Part shown: in pieces, positions 46,437 to 54,856 of the stretch
Numbering within the stretch: the first letter of the stretch is position 1
How the letters are laid out: each line of letters starts with the position of its first letter
Source of the DNA: an uncultured Clostridia bacterium
GTDB taxonomy: Bacteria; Bacillota; Clostridia; Lachnospirales; Lachnospiraceae
Assembly (NCBI GenBank): GCA_947174885.1
Contig: CAMWKO010000011.1
Coordinates: forward strand, 1-64,000
DNA length: 64,000 nucleotides
Direction: 5' to 3'
Translations under genes and position numbers: made by a program
Notes under the pieces: generated by a model
What the model saw: only the letters and a program-made list of their open reading frames with translations
The model's database searches: none
Told to the model about the DNA's origin: nothing

Positions 46437-48062
46437 CTAGTTTTCATCTGTATCTGCGGCAATCTGTCTCTTTCTTGCCATTTCATCACTCTCAAGATAT
46501 TCATCATAAGTAGTAATTTTATCTATCAACTGTCCGTTTACTATTTCCATAATACGATTAGCAGTAGTCTGGACAAACTGATGGTCGTGAGAAGAAAAAA
46601 GTGCTACACCTGGGAATTTAATAAGCCCATTGTTAAGTGCGGTAATAGACTCCATATCCAAGTGGTTTGTAGGCTCATCTAAAATAAGTACATTTGCACC
46701 TGAAATCATCATCTTGGAAAGTAAACATCTGACCTTTTCACCACCGGACAAAACCTTTACCTTTTTCACGCCGTCTTCACCGGCAAACAACATTCTGCCC
46801 AGGAAGCCACGAACATAAGTAGCATCCTTGATTTCAGAAAACTGGGTAAGCCAGTCAACGATAGTATCATCACAGTCAAAATCCTTTGTATTATCTTTAG
46901 GGAAATAAGCAGCAGTTGTAGTAACACCCCATTTGTAGCTGCCCTCGTCAGGCTCCATTTCACCGGCAAGAATCTTAAATAATGTAGTTTTTGCAATTTC
47001 ATTTGCACCAACAAAGGCGATTTTGTCCTCTCTGCCTACAATAAAGGAAATGTTGTCTAAAACCTTAACACCATCTACAGTCTTAGAAATACCGTCAACA
47101 GTAAGGACTTCATTACCGATTTCCCTATTTGGTCTGAAATCGATGTAAGGATACTTTCTGCTCGATGGTTTAATTTCATCCAGTTCAATCTTTTCAAGGG
47201 CTTTTTTTCTGGAGGTAGCCTGCTTAGACTTTGAAGCATTGGCACTAAATCTCTGAATAAAATCCTGCAATTCCTTAATCTTCTCTTCCTTCTTTTTGTT
47301 AGCCTCTTTCATCTGCTTAACAATTAACTGACTTGACTCATACCAAAAATCGTAGTTACCGGCATATAACTGAATTTTAGCATAATCAATATCAGCAGTA
47401 TGAGTACAAACCTTATTTAAGAAATATCTGTCATGGGAAACTACGATAACGGTATTCTCGAAGTTAATTAAAAATTCTTCTAACCATGCAATAGCATCTA
47501 AGTCTAAGTGGTTAGTAGGCTCGTCAAGTAATAAAATATCGGGATTGCCAAATAATGCCTGTGCAAGTAAAACCTTAACCTTTTCACTGCCGCGAAGCTC
47601 TTTTAAAAGCTTGTAGTGAAGCTCGGTGTCAATGCCTAAGCCGTTTAAAAGAGTAGCAGCATCAGATTCGGCTTCCCAACCGTTCATAGTAGCAAATTCT
47701 CCTTCAAGCTCACTGGCTTTAATACCGTCTTCATCAGTAAAATCTTCCTTTGCATAAAGGGCTTCTTTTTCCTTCATAATTTCATATAGTCTAGCATTAC
47801 CCATGATAACTGTATCAAGTACAGGGTATTCATCATATTTGAAGTGATCCTGCTTTAAGAAAGAAAGTCTTTGACCTGGAGTAATAGCAATATCACCGTT
47901 AGTAGGCTCAAGTTCACCTGATAATATCTTTAAAAATGTAGATTTACCGGCGCCGTTTGCACCAATAAGACCATAGCAGTTTCCTTCAGTAAATTTAATG
48001 TTTACATCTTCAAATAATGCTTTTTTTCCAATTCTTAATGTAACGTTGTTTGCACTTATCAT
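46437..48062 (-). CDS. ABC-F family ATPase (YkpA/YbiT-like)
   Basis: 541 residues, two ATP-binding cassettes and no membrane domain. These proteins bind the ribosome. First cassette: GLIGANGAGKSTFLKIL, LRGSEKVKVLLAQAL and LLLDEPTNHLDLDAI. A basic linker around 245-300 (KKKEEKIKELQ ... ASKSKQATSRKK) is the P-site tRNA-interaction motif. Second cassette: Walker A is unusual, GANEIAKTTLFKIL, while LSGGEKVRCLLSKMM and ILDEPTNHLDMESI are intact. It is closest in style to YkpA/YbiT, not to antibiotic-resistance ABC-F. It lies convergent with the metal ATPase. Confidence 0.9.
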   Translation of the reverse strand: MISANNVTLRIGKKALFEDVNIKFTEGNCYGLIGANGAGKSTFLKILSGELEPTNGDIAITPGQRLSFLKQDHFKYDEYPVLDTVIMGNARLYEIMKEKEALYAKEDFTDEDGIKASELEGEFATMNGWEAESDAATLLNGLGIDTELHYKLLKELRGSEKVKVLLAQALFGNPDILLLDEPTNHLDLDAIAWLEEFLINFENTVIVVSHDRYFLNKVCTHTADIDYAKIQLYAGNYDFWYESSQLIVKQMKEANKKKEEKIKELQDFIQRFSANASKSKQATSRKKALEKIELDEIKPSSRKYPYIDFRPNREIGNEVLTVDGISKTVDGVKVLDNISFIVGREDKIAFVGANEIAKTTLFKILAGEMEPDEGSYKWGVTTTAAYFPKDNTKDFDCDDTIVDWLTQFSEIKDATYVRGFLGRMLFAGEDGVKKVKVLSGGEKVRCLLSKMMISGANVLILDEPTNHLDMESITALNNGLIKFPGVALFSSHDHQFVQTTANRIMEIVNGQLIDKITTYDEYLESDEMARKRQIAADTDEN

Positions 48063-48406
48063 TTTTTTAAACCTTTCTATTTTTGAATGAATTCAAAATT
48101 GAGGTATAAAAGCAATCATATCCATCTTCATGGGAGGGTGTATGCTGTTCAAGTATATTGCTTATAACCTCGTCATGTATCTATATAATACATTAATTGT
48201 ACAAATTTGCAAGTTTTTTCTTGTTAATGGTAGTGTTTTGAGTTATAATTGTTTGTGTATTATGTTTTTATTTAATTATAGAATTTAAATTGGATATTAT
48301 AAAGTTTCTGCATTTTTTATTTCCACAAGCAATTAGCCAAGTGACGTGTTTGGACAAGCATTTGGATAAAGATATTCTATTGTTAAATACTTCAAAGGTG
48401 GACCAA
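48063..48406. other. Divergent intergenic region
   Basis: About 340 bp between the ABC-F and GH13 genes. I see no clear structure or conserved element. The GH13 reading frame is open from 48290 with a TTG, but there is no binding site there. Confidence 0.4.
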
Positions 48407-50344
48407 ATGGATTTACAAGAAAAAGCAGCTAAGATTAAAATATCAGTGGGAAAGCCAGTTCCTCTTGGTACAACTGTCAGTAAGCAAGGAGTCAATTTTT
48501 GCGTACAGGTAGATATAGTAGGAAAACTTGAACTTATTATATATAAAAAAGGAACAGCAGAGATAGTAAGGAAAATAGAATTTACTGATTCTATGCGTTT
48601 TGGCAAAGTATATGCAATGTGTGTAACAGGCTTTGATATAAGAAGATTTGATTATGGATATAAGCTGAACGGTGAAAATATCCGTGATATATATGCAAAA
48701 GTGATAAACAGAAAAAACAGTTTTGGAGAAAAAATAGAAAACTATATCTATTCTGTATATCAGGATAATTTTGACTGGGAGAATGATAAAAAGCCGGATT
48801 ATGATTTCTCTGATATGATTATATACAGACTTCATACCAGAGGATTTTCTATGCATAAATCATCAAAGGTTAAGAAAAAAGGGACTTATAGTGGAATAGT
48901 TGAGAAAATACCATATTTTAAGGAAATGGGTATTACTACTATTGAGCTTATGCCGGCATATGAATTTGATGAAACATTTTCTAAAACGACAGACAAAAAT
49001 GCAGATTTGAAAAGCAGGGCTACAGTATATAATAATCAGCAGACCTCTGAAGAAAGGCTGAATTTTTTTGGATACGGACAGGCTCATTATTTTGCACCTA
49101 AAAGTACTTTTTCGGTAAAGGGTGGATTATATGTAATAGATGAGTTTAAAAATATGGTTAAGACTCTTCACAGTAACGGAATAGAAGTTATTATGGAGTT
49201 CTATTTTGTGAAAGAAACTTCGCCACAGCTCGTTATGGATTGTCTGAGATATTGGGTAATGGAATATCACATTGATGGTATAAAGATAAATTTAGATATT
49301 GCAGATGTTAAATTTATTAAGAGTGATCCTATTTTATGGGATATCAAAATTATTGGTGACAGATGGGATATTATTTCTGAATGTGAGGAGTACAATCCAA
49401 GATATGGCGAAAAGCGGCACATAGGTGTGTGCCATGATGGATTTATGGTTACGGCCAGAAGATATATCAAGAGTGATGAAAATCAGGTTTATGATATGGT
49501 ATCGCGTATTAAGGATAACAACGAAGTAGGAGGCATTATCAACTATTTGGGAAACCATAACAGCTTTACTCTTATGGATACTGTAAGCTATGAAAGAAAG
49601 CACAATGAGGCAAATGGAGAAGGTAATAATGATGGACGGGAGTACAATTATAGCTGGAACTGTGGAATAGAGGGTATTACAAAGAAACGCAAAGTTTTGG
49701 AGCTGCGCAAAAAACAGATGAAAAACGCTATAGCATTACTGTTTTTAAGTCAGGGTACACCTATGATATTTTCGGGTGATGAAATGTGTCATACAAGACA
49801 GGGAAATAATAATCCATACTGTCAGGACAACGAGCTGGGTTATATCAACTGGAATAAAACTAAAATTGGAACAGAGATATTTAATTTTGTAAAACAGATG
49901 ATTGACTATAGAAAGAAGCATAAGATTCTTCATATGGTAAATGAAATGAAAGTAATGGATTACAGAGCTACAGGTTGTCCGGATTTATCATTACATGGAG
50001 TCCTGCCTTGGAGAATAGACTATCATCATGTTAATAGAACCTTTGCAATGTTATATGATGAAAGGTATACAGGCTTTGCAACAGGAAAGATTTATATTGC
50101 CTGCAATATGTATTGGGAAAATCAGGAGTTTAATATTCCTATTGGAGATAAGAATACTAATTGGAAAGTAGATATTGCTACTTCAGAAACAGACATTGAA
50201 AAAATTGAACTTATAAATAACAGGACATTAGTTGTACCGCCAAGAAGTATTGTTGTTTTATCTATTGATAAGGTGTCAGCCGAAAGCATGACCATGAATA
50301 ACAATCTTAAAAGAAATAGCGGAAGCAGACTCATACACTTCTGA
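48407..50344 (+). CDS. GH13-fold protein with degenerate active site (glycogen-debranching-like)
   Basis: 645 residues. A CBM48-like N-domain (GKPVPLGTTVSKQGVNFCV) is followed by a GH13 barrel of the isoamylase/GlgX type (IYRLHTRGFSMH, FGYGQAHYFAPKSTF). All catalytic positions are changed: region I EVIMEFYFVK instead of the usual DVVYNH; region II DGIKIN with Asn 295 at the nucleophile; region III IIGDRWD with Asp 318 at the acid/base Glu; region IV GNHN with Asn 385 at the third Asp. The substrate-shape segments QGTPMIFSGDEM and GNNNPYCQDNELGYINW remain. It probably binds glycogen-like glucan without cleaving it. The start follows AAAGGTGG. Confidence 0.85.
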   Translation: MDLQEKAAKIKISVGKPVPLGTTVSKQGVNFCVQVDIVGKLELIIYKKGTAEIVRKIEFTDSMRFGKVYAMCVTGFDIRRFDYGYKLNGENIRDIYAKVINRKNSFGEKIENYIYSVYQDNFDWENDKKPDYDFSDMIIYRLHTRGFSMHKSSKVKKKGTYSGIVEKIPYFKEMGITTIELMPAYEFDETFSKTTDKNADLKSRATVYNNQQTSEERLNFFGYGQAHYFAPKSTFSVKGGLYVIDEFKNMVKTLHSNGIEVIMEFYFVKETSPQLVMDCLRYWVMEYHIDGIKINLDIADVKFIKSDPILWDIKIIGDRWDIISECEEYNPRYGEKRHIGVCHDGFMVTARRYIKSDENQVYDMVSRIKDNNEVGGIINYLGNHNSFTLMDTVSYERKHNEANGEGNNDGREYNYSWNCGIEGITKKRKVLELRKKQMKNAIALLFLSQGTPMIFSGDEMCHTRQGNNNPYCQDNELGYINWNKTKIGTEIFNFVKQMIDYRKKHKILHMVNEMKVMDYRATGCPDLSLHGVLPWRIDYHHVNRTFAMLYDERYTGFATGKIYIACNMYWENQEFNIPIGDKNTNWKVDIATSETDIEKIELINNRTLVVPPRSIVVLSIDKVSAESMTMNNNLKRNSGSRLIHF

Positions 50345-50360
50345 TTGAAGTATTAGGAGG
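50336..50360 (+). repeat. Short copy of the leader element (25 bp)
   Basis: Matches 24 of 25 bases of the 3' end of the leader at 59.7 kb and includes the AGGAGG. It overlaps the stop codon of the GH13 gene and supplies the ribosome binding site of the HAD gene. Confidence 0.5.
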
Positions 50361-50365
50361 AAAAT

Positions 50366-51034
50366 ATGATAGATGGTTTTATATTTGATATGGATGGAGT
50401 ATTATTTGATACAGAAAACATTAGTAAAAGATGTCATCGTATGGTGTCAAATGTATTTGGGATAGCTGATAAGATTGATTATTTATTTGAAAGTACTGTA
50501 GGTTTAAATAAGGCTGCAACTAAGGAATTGTATATGAGCGTTCTGGGGGAGGATTTTCCTTATGATGATTATAGATTTAAGTACAATGAAGTTGTGAATA
50601 AAATTATTAGTGATGAGGGACTTCCTGTAAAAACAGGGGCATATATGCTGTTGGAATATTTAAAGGCTAACAGATATAAGGTTGCATTGGCTACATCTAC
50701 ATCAAAAACAAGCGTATATAGTCATTTAGAAATATCAAAAATGGAATCATACTTTTCTGCAATTATAACAGGGGATATGATAGAAAATGGAAAGCCTGCT
50801 CCGGATATATATCTGGAGGCATGCAGACAGCTTAATATTAAACCTGAAAATGGTGTTGCCATTGAGGACTCACCAAACGGATTGAAGTCTGCACGCGCAG
50901 CAGGAATGAAAACCGTTATGGTAGTTGATTTGATACCATATACGGAGGAATTAGCACCATATGTTGATATGAAGCTTAATTCTTTATCAGACATGCTGGA
51001 GCTTCTTATAAAGGGAGAAATGTTTGCAGATTAA
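50366..51034 (+). CDS. HAD family hydrolase, beta-phosphoglucomutase-like
   Basis: 222 residues, HAD-IA with helical cap. Motif I FDMDGVLFDTE (both Asp present), motif II ALATSTSKTS, lysine motif GKPAPDIYLEA, motif IV IEDSPNGLKSARAAG. This pattern fits beta-phosphoglucomutases and phosphatases such as pyrophosphatase or sugar phosphatases. Its position 21 bp after the GH13 gene suggests a sugar-phosphate substrate, but that is inference. AGGAGG precedes the ATG. Confidence 0.87.
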   Translation: MIDGFIFDMDGVLFDTENISKRCHRMVSNVFGIADKIDYLFESTVGLNKAATKELYMSVLGEDFPYDDYRFKYNEVVNKIISDEGLPVKTGAYMLLEYLKANRYKVALATSTSKTSVYSHLEISKMESYFSAIITGDMIENGKPAPDIYLEACRQLNIKPENGVAIEDSPNGLKSARAAGMKTVMVVDLIPYTEELAPYVDMKLNSLSDMLELLIKGEMFAD

Positions 51035-51210
51035 ACGAATTTGTTTAAGGAACTGTTGTAGCTATAGTCAATAGCATTTAGCTTTGCTTCGAGCATTAAT
51101 TTATCTATCTCCAGACTGCTGCAAAGCTCTTCAAGAGAAGAATAGTTATCTCTTAATTGTGTGTTTATATAACTGAGTAAAATAATTGGGTCATTTGGAA
51201 TATTTGACAT
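51031..51210 (-). CDS. DUF4250 domain protein
   Basis: 59 residues. MSNIPNDPIILLSYINTQLR followed by DNYSSLEELCSSLEID and a NAIDYSYN end match the small DUF4250 family (typical start NMPNDPVMLLSVVNTKLRD). AAAGGA lies upstream on the minus strand. Function unknown; it is a helical, probably DNA- or protein-binding peptide. It overlaps the HAD stop by 4 bp in convergent orientation. Confidence 0.8.
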   Translation of the reverse strand: MSNIPNDPIILLSYINTQLRDNYSSLEELCSSLEIDKLMLEAKLNAIDYSYNSSLNKFV

Positions 51211-51293
51211 GATTAGTCCTTTCTTTATAAAAAATATTTGAATAATGTAGTTAATTATTATACTAAAATTTTAAATTAGGTCAAGGGTGAAAT

Positions 51294-52310
51294 ATGTATC
51301 GTGAAATTTTAAACCTTTTAAGTGAATGGAAAGAAACATCAAAAAAGCCTCTTTTATTAATGGGAGAAAAAGGGGTAGGTAAGTCATATGCTTTGAGAGA
51401 TTTCGGAGAGGGATATTTTGACAGTGTAATTATTATGGATTTTAAGACACAGCAAAATTATCGGTATCTATTAGATAAAAATTTGAATATTAGTGATATA
51501 GAAAGACTTCTTGAAATATCAAACGGCGGAGAGTACGAAAGGATAAATACTCTTCTGATATTTGAAAATATAGATTTTCTAAAAGACGGTAATAGCGCAA
51601 TAAGATTTCTTATAGACAATATTTCGGACTATCGTATGGCATTTACCATAAGTACAGATGAGGAGAATTATGTGGATAAGGAAATAATACATGAACTTGA
51701 AGTAATGACTCTGTATCCGATGAGTTTTAATGAATTTCTGATTGCAAATAAGGAAAGTAAGCTGGCTGATAAAATTGAAAAAGAGGATAAGGAAGCATTA
51801 AGTGATGAAGATGTTGAGCTTATAGAGAAATATTTGCAAATATATGTTTTTGTAGGTGGTATGCCGGAAATTGCGGATATATATGTAAGAACTAATGATA
51901 TGAATATTGTTTATAAGCAGAAAAAGAATTTGTTAAATAGTATTTTAGAGGAATTTGAAAATATTGAAGATATTTTACTAAAAGAAAACGTAATAGAACT
52001 ATGGGAACGTATTTCAATGCAGAATGAGAAAGTAGAATATAGTTTGACAGATAATAAAAGATACAGTGAAGCTGTAGAATGGCTGCTATACAACAAATAT
52101 ATTGCAATAGAGCATATGAAAAACGGTCAAAGAAAATTATTTTATAATGACATAGGAATTTTAACGGGGATCCTTGATTTAACATATGAGGATATAGATT
52201 TGGAAAAACTGTTTACTTCAGATAGTAATATAATTATTAAGCAGCTTATATTTGAAGAGCTTAGAAGAAATTCAAATATTAATGAAACTTTTTTAAAAGT
52301 CACTATATAA
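51294..52310 (+). CDS. AAA-type ATPase, DUF4143-like, short form
   Basis: 338 residues. Walker A is LLLMGEKGVGKSYALRDF near residue 20; INTLLIFENIDFL is the Walker B region, with Glu-Asn in place of the common D-E/D-Q; ELEVMTLYPMSFNEFLIAN and YVFVGGMPEIADIY are hallmarks of the AAA_14/DUF4143 family. The C-terminal winged-helix part is present, but the nuclease-like DUF4143 tail appears shortened: it stops after KQLIFEELRRNSNINE. Family members are proposed toxin or defence-like ATPases; the role is unknown. Confidence 0.75.
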   Translation: MYREILNLLSEWKETSKKPLLLMGEKGVGKSYALRDFGEGYFDSVIIMDFKTQQNYRYLLDKNLNISDIERLLEISNGGEYERINTLLIFENIDFLKDGNSAIRFLIDNISDYRMAFTISTDEENYVDKEIIHELEVMTLYPMSFNEFLIANKESKLADKIEKEDKEALSDEDVELIEKYLQIYVFVGGMPEIADIYVRTNDMNIVYKQKKNLLNSILEEFENIEDILLKENVIELWERISMQNEKVEYSLTDNKRYSEAVEWLLYNKYIAIEHMKNGQRKLFYNDIGILTGILDLTYEDIDLEKLFTSDSNIIIKQLIFEELRRNSNINETFLKVTI

Positions 52311-52336
52311 TATATAAAAGGTATGGTGGCTTTTTT

Positions 52337-53134
52337 ATGTGGAAAAAAGATATTTTATTAAAAACCGGAATATATTTGGTAACAATAATAACACTTTATG
52401 GATACAGTATGGTAGAAAAGTCAGGTTATCTTATGGCAGATACCGGTGGAGAACAAAAGTATGATGGCAGCATGAGCGATACTACAGAAAACGTAAGTAA
52501 ATCAGATAAAAATGATATACTTGACAGTAATACTGATGATAAAAATGATGAAAATTTAAAACTGGAACAAAATTTAGAGACAAAGAAAATAGCAATAACC
52601 TTTGATGATGGTCCGGATGACAAATATACAGAAAAATTGCTGGATGAGCTGAAAGAGAGAAATATTAAAGCTACATTTTTTGTAGTTGGGAAGAATGCTG
52701 CCGAAAATAAAGAGTTGATATTGAGAATGAAAAATGAAGGTCATTTAATAGGAAATCATACATACAGTCATATTAATTTAGGCTCAATTGCTAATACCAA
52801 GGCTATAGAAGAGATTGCAAAAACAAATGAAATAATAAAAGAAATTACAGGGGAGGAGACAGAGTATATAAGACCACCTTTTGGCTCGTACGATAAAAGC
52901 TATTTTAAAGAAAAGGATATGATAGTGGTAATGTGGGATATAGACCCTAGAGACTGGACAATTTATGATGCTGACAAGGTAGCAAAGGATGTGATATCAA
53001 AGGCAAAGGATAGTCAGATAATATTGATGCATGATATATTTGAAACCTCTATAGATGCAGCTGTTAAAATCATTGATGAATTGACAAAACAGGGATATGA
53101 GTTTGTGACAGTGGAAGAGCTGCTTATGGATTGA
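52337..53134 (+). CDS. Polysaccharide deacetylase (CE4), membrane-anchored
   Basis: 265 residues. An N-terminal hydrophobic helix (residues 8-24) anchors or secretes it; a polar linker of about 55 residues follows. The NodB domain has all five motifs: TFDDGPD (88-94), HTYSH (His 141, His 145), RPPFGSYD, DIDPRDW and ILMHD. It probably removes acetyl groups from peptidoglycan or another wall glycan, which can protect against lysozyme. The start has only a weak binding site. A bidirectional terminator follows. Confidence 0.92.
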   Translation: MWKKDILLKTGIYLVTIITLYGYSMVEKSGYLMADTGGEQKYDGSMSDTTENVSKSDKNDILDSNTDDKNDENLKLEQNLETKKIAITFDDGPDDKYTEKLLDELKERNIKATFFVVGKNAAENKELILRMKNEGHLIGNHTYSHINLGSIANTKAIEEIAKTNEIIKEITGEETEYIRPPFGSYDKSYFKEKDMIVVMWDIDPRDWTIYDADKVAKDVISKAKDSQIILMHDIFETSIDAAVKIIDELTKQGYEFVTVEELLMD

Positions 53135-53136
53135 GA

Positions 53137-53178
53137 AAAGGAATGAATTCTATACTGTATAGAATTCATTCCTTTATA
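53137..53178. terminator. Bidirectional terminator between deacetylase and gltA
   Basis: Perfect 18-bp stem AAAGGAATGAATTCTATA / TATAGAATTCATTCCTTT with a 3-nt loop, T tails on both strands. Confidence 0.9.
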
Positions 53179-53184
53179 TGAAGT

Positions 53185-54555
53185 TTAATTATTTTCTCTA
53201 TCCTCCATAGATATATAAGGTTTACGCTTAACTACGCTCTTATAAGCAGGTCTTATAATTTTGCCGGCATTAATTAATTCTTCAAGTCTATGTGCGCTCC
53301 AGCCTGAGATTCTTGCTATTGCAAAGATAGGTGTATAAAGCTCAACAGGAAGATCTAACATACTGTAAACAAAACCACTGTAGAAATCTACGTTTGCACT
53401 AACACCTTTGAACATTTTCTTTTCGCTGGCAATGATTTCAGGAGCAAGTCTTTCGACATTTGAGTAGAGTACAAACTCTTTTGTATGACCCTTTTCAATA
53501 CATAGCTTTTCAACAAAGCTCTTAAGTATCTTTGCTCTAGGGTCAGATAAAGAATAAACTGCATGACCCATACCATAGATTAGTCCGGCATTATCAAATG
53601 CCTGTTTATTTAAAAGTCTGTGCAGATAATCACCTACTTCAGCTTCATCTTCCCAATTTCTGATATTTTTCTTCATGTCTTCAAACATCTGAACAACCTT
53701 TATATTTGCGCCACCATGCTTAGGTCCTTTTAGTGAGCCTAGTGAAGCTGCTACAGCCGAATAAGTATCTGTACCGGATGAAGTAACCACATGGTTTGTA
53801 AAGGTTGAATTATTACCACCACCATGCTCTGCGTGTAGTACCAAAGCAATATCAAGAATTCTGGCTTCCAGCTTTGTGTATTGTTTATCCGGTCTTAAAA
53901 TGGTCAGAATATTTTCGGCAGTAGACAGTTTTGGATCAGGAGTGTGAATAAACAGACTGTCACCATCATGGTAATGACGATATGCCTGATAGCCGTATAC
54001 TGACAGTAAAGGAAAGAGTGATATCAACTGAATACTTTGTCTCAGTACATTTGGAATGGAAATATCATCAGCCTTTTCGTCATAAGAATAAAGAGTAAGT
54101 ACACTTCTTGCTAAGGTATTCATCATATCCTTGCTAGGTGCTTTCATAATGATATCTCTTACAAAGCTTGTAGGGAGAGTACGATATGTAGCCAATACGT
54201 CACAGAATTCTGCAAGCTCTTCTTTTTTAGGCAGTTCGCCAAATAAAAGAAGATATGTAACCTCTTCAAAACCAAAACGGTCATCTTTAATAAAACCAGA
54301 TACAATTTCTTCTATATCATATCCACGATAGAATAACTGGCCCTCGCAAGGAATATACTCTAATTCGTCAATGGAATATGCCTTTATTTCACCAATCTCT
54401 GTAAGACCGGTTAAAACACCCTGACCATTTAAATCTCTAAGTCCCCTTTTAACACTATATTTAGAATATAATTCAGGATTAATAGTATGGGAAGTACATT
54501 TGTCTGCTAATTTTTTGATTTCCGGTGTTATTTCATAATAATTAATATTTTCCAT
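53185..54555 (-). CDS. gltA: Citrate synthase
   Basis: 456 residues, citrate/2-methylcitrate synthase family. The active-site histidines and Asp lie in LHAEHGGGNNSTF, GMGHAVYSLSDPRA and VDFYSGFVYSML; GSLKGPKHGGANIKV is the family signature. It condenses acetyl-CoA and oxaloacetate, in Clostridia mainly for glutamate synthesis. No aconitase or isocitrate dehydrogenase gene is adjacent. The start follows AAGGAG; the frame is open 36 bp further into the leader. A 145-nt G+C-rich structured leader precedes it. Confidence 0.93.
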   Translation of the reverse strand: MENINYYEITPEIKKLADKCTSHTINPELYSKYSVKRGLRDLNGQGVLTGLTEIGEIKAYSIDELEYIPCEGQLFYRGYDIEEIVSGFIKDDRFGFEEVTYLLLFGELPKKEELAEFCDVLATYRTLPTSFVRDIIMKAPSKDMMNTLARSVLTLYSYDEKADDISIPNVLRQSIQLISLFPLLSVYGYQAYRHYHDGDSLFIHTPDPKLSTAENILTILRPDKQYTKLEARILDIALVLHAEHGGGNNSTFTNHVVTSSGTDTYSAVAASLGSLKGPKHGGANIKVVQMFEDMKKNIRNWEDEAEVGDYLHRLLNKQAFDNAGLIYGMGHAVYSLSDPRAKILKSFVEKLCIEKGHTKEFVLYSNVERLAPEIIASEKKMFKGVSANVDFYSGFVYSMLDLPVELYTPIFAIARISGWSAHRLEELINAGKIIRPAYKSVVKRKPYISMEDRENN

Positions 54556-54701
54556 AAATTCTCCTTTCAAATTTATTCCCGCGGGAAACAAGTCAGGTAG
54601 AAGCGCCTGTGAGTATATCCGGAGACTGCCGCGAGAGTGGAATAACCCGCCATTTCGTGACGTTATAAAAATGATGTATTGCTGGCTGTGGCGGGCATTT
54701 G
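54556..54701 (-). promoter_or_regulatory. G+C-rich structured leader of gltA
   Basis: Roughly half G+C in an AT-rich genome. Inverted repeats: CCCGCCA (54646-54652) with TGGCGGG (54689-54695); TTATTCC-CGCGG (54573-54584) with CCGCG (54629-54633) and GGAATAA (54639-54645); and CAGG / CCTG at 54594-54609. The two long-range helices flank a possible 26-codon ORF. I recognise no known riboswitch or T-box; a cis-regulatory RNA is likely. Confidence 0.55.
54573..54653 (-). CDS. Possible 26-residue leader peptide in the gltA leader
   Basis: ATG to TAA, peptide starting MAGYSTLAAVSG and ending CFPRE, spanning the structured part of the leader. No clear ribosome binding site. It may merely be an open frame in a structured RNA. 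Confidence 0.2.
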   Translation of the reverse strand: MAGYSTLAAVSGYTHRRFYLTCFPRE

Positions 54702-54707
54702 ACTATT

Positions 54708-54736
54708 AGTTTACCACAAAGTGGGCTTTTCAACAA
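54708..54736 (-). promoter_or_regulatory. Predicted promoter of gltA
   Basis: Minus strand TTGTTG, 17-bp spacer, TAAACT; it would start transcription about 145 nt before the gltA ATG. Confidence 0.4.
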
Positions 54737-54856
54737 GAAAAAATGAATTAATTCATATATATTTAATATTTAAGATACTGTTATAACCTTTATTTTATAG
54801 TAGAATAATCACATATTTTGTGATAAAATAAAATAACTATTTTTTTGGAGAAAACG

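Noticed and set aside
52337-52400. Lantibiotic or bacteriocin cluster involving the C39-like protease or CPBP protein
   Set aside because: No precursor peptide, modification enzyme or ABC exporter is near either gene.
54556-54701. Cobalamin riboswitch, T-box or SRP RNA in the gltA leader
   Set aside because: Fragments such as CCCGCCA and AGTCAGG recall these classes, but the order, spacing and core conserved bases do not fit on either strand.
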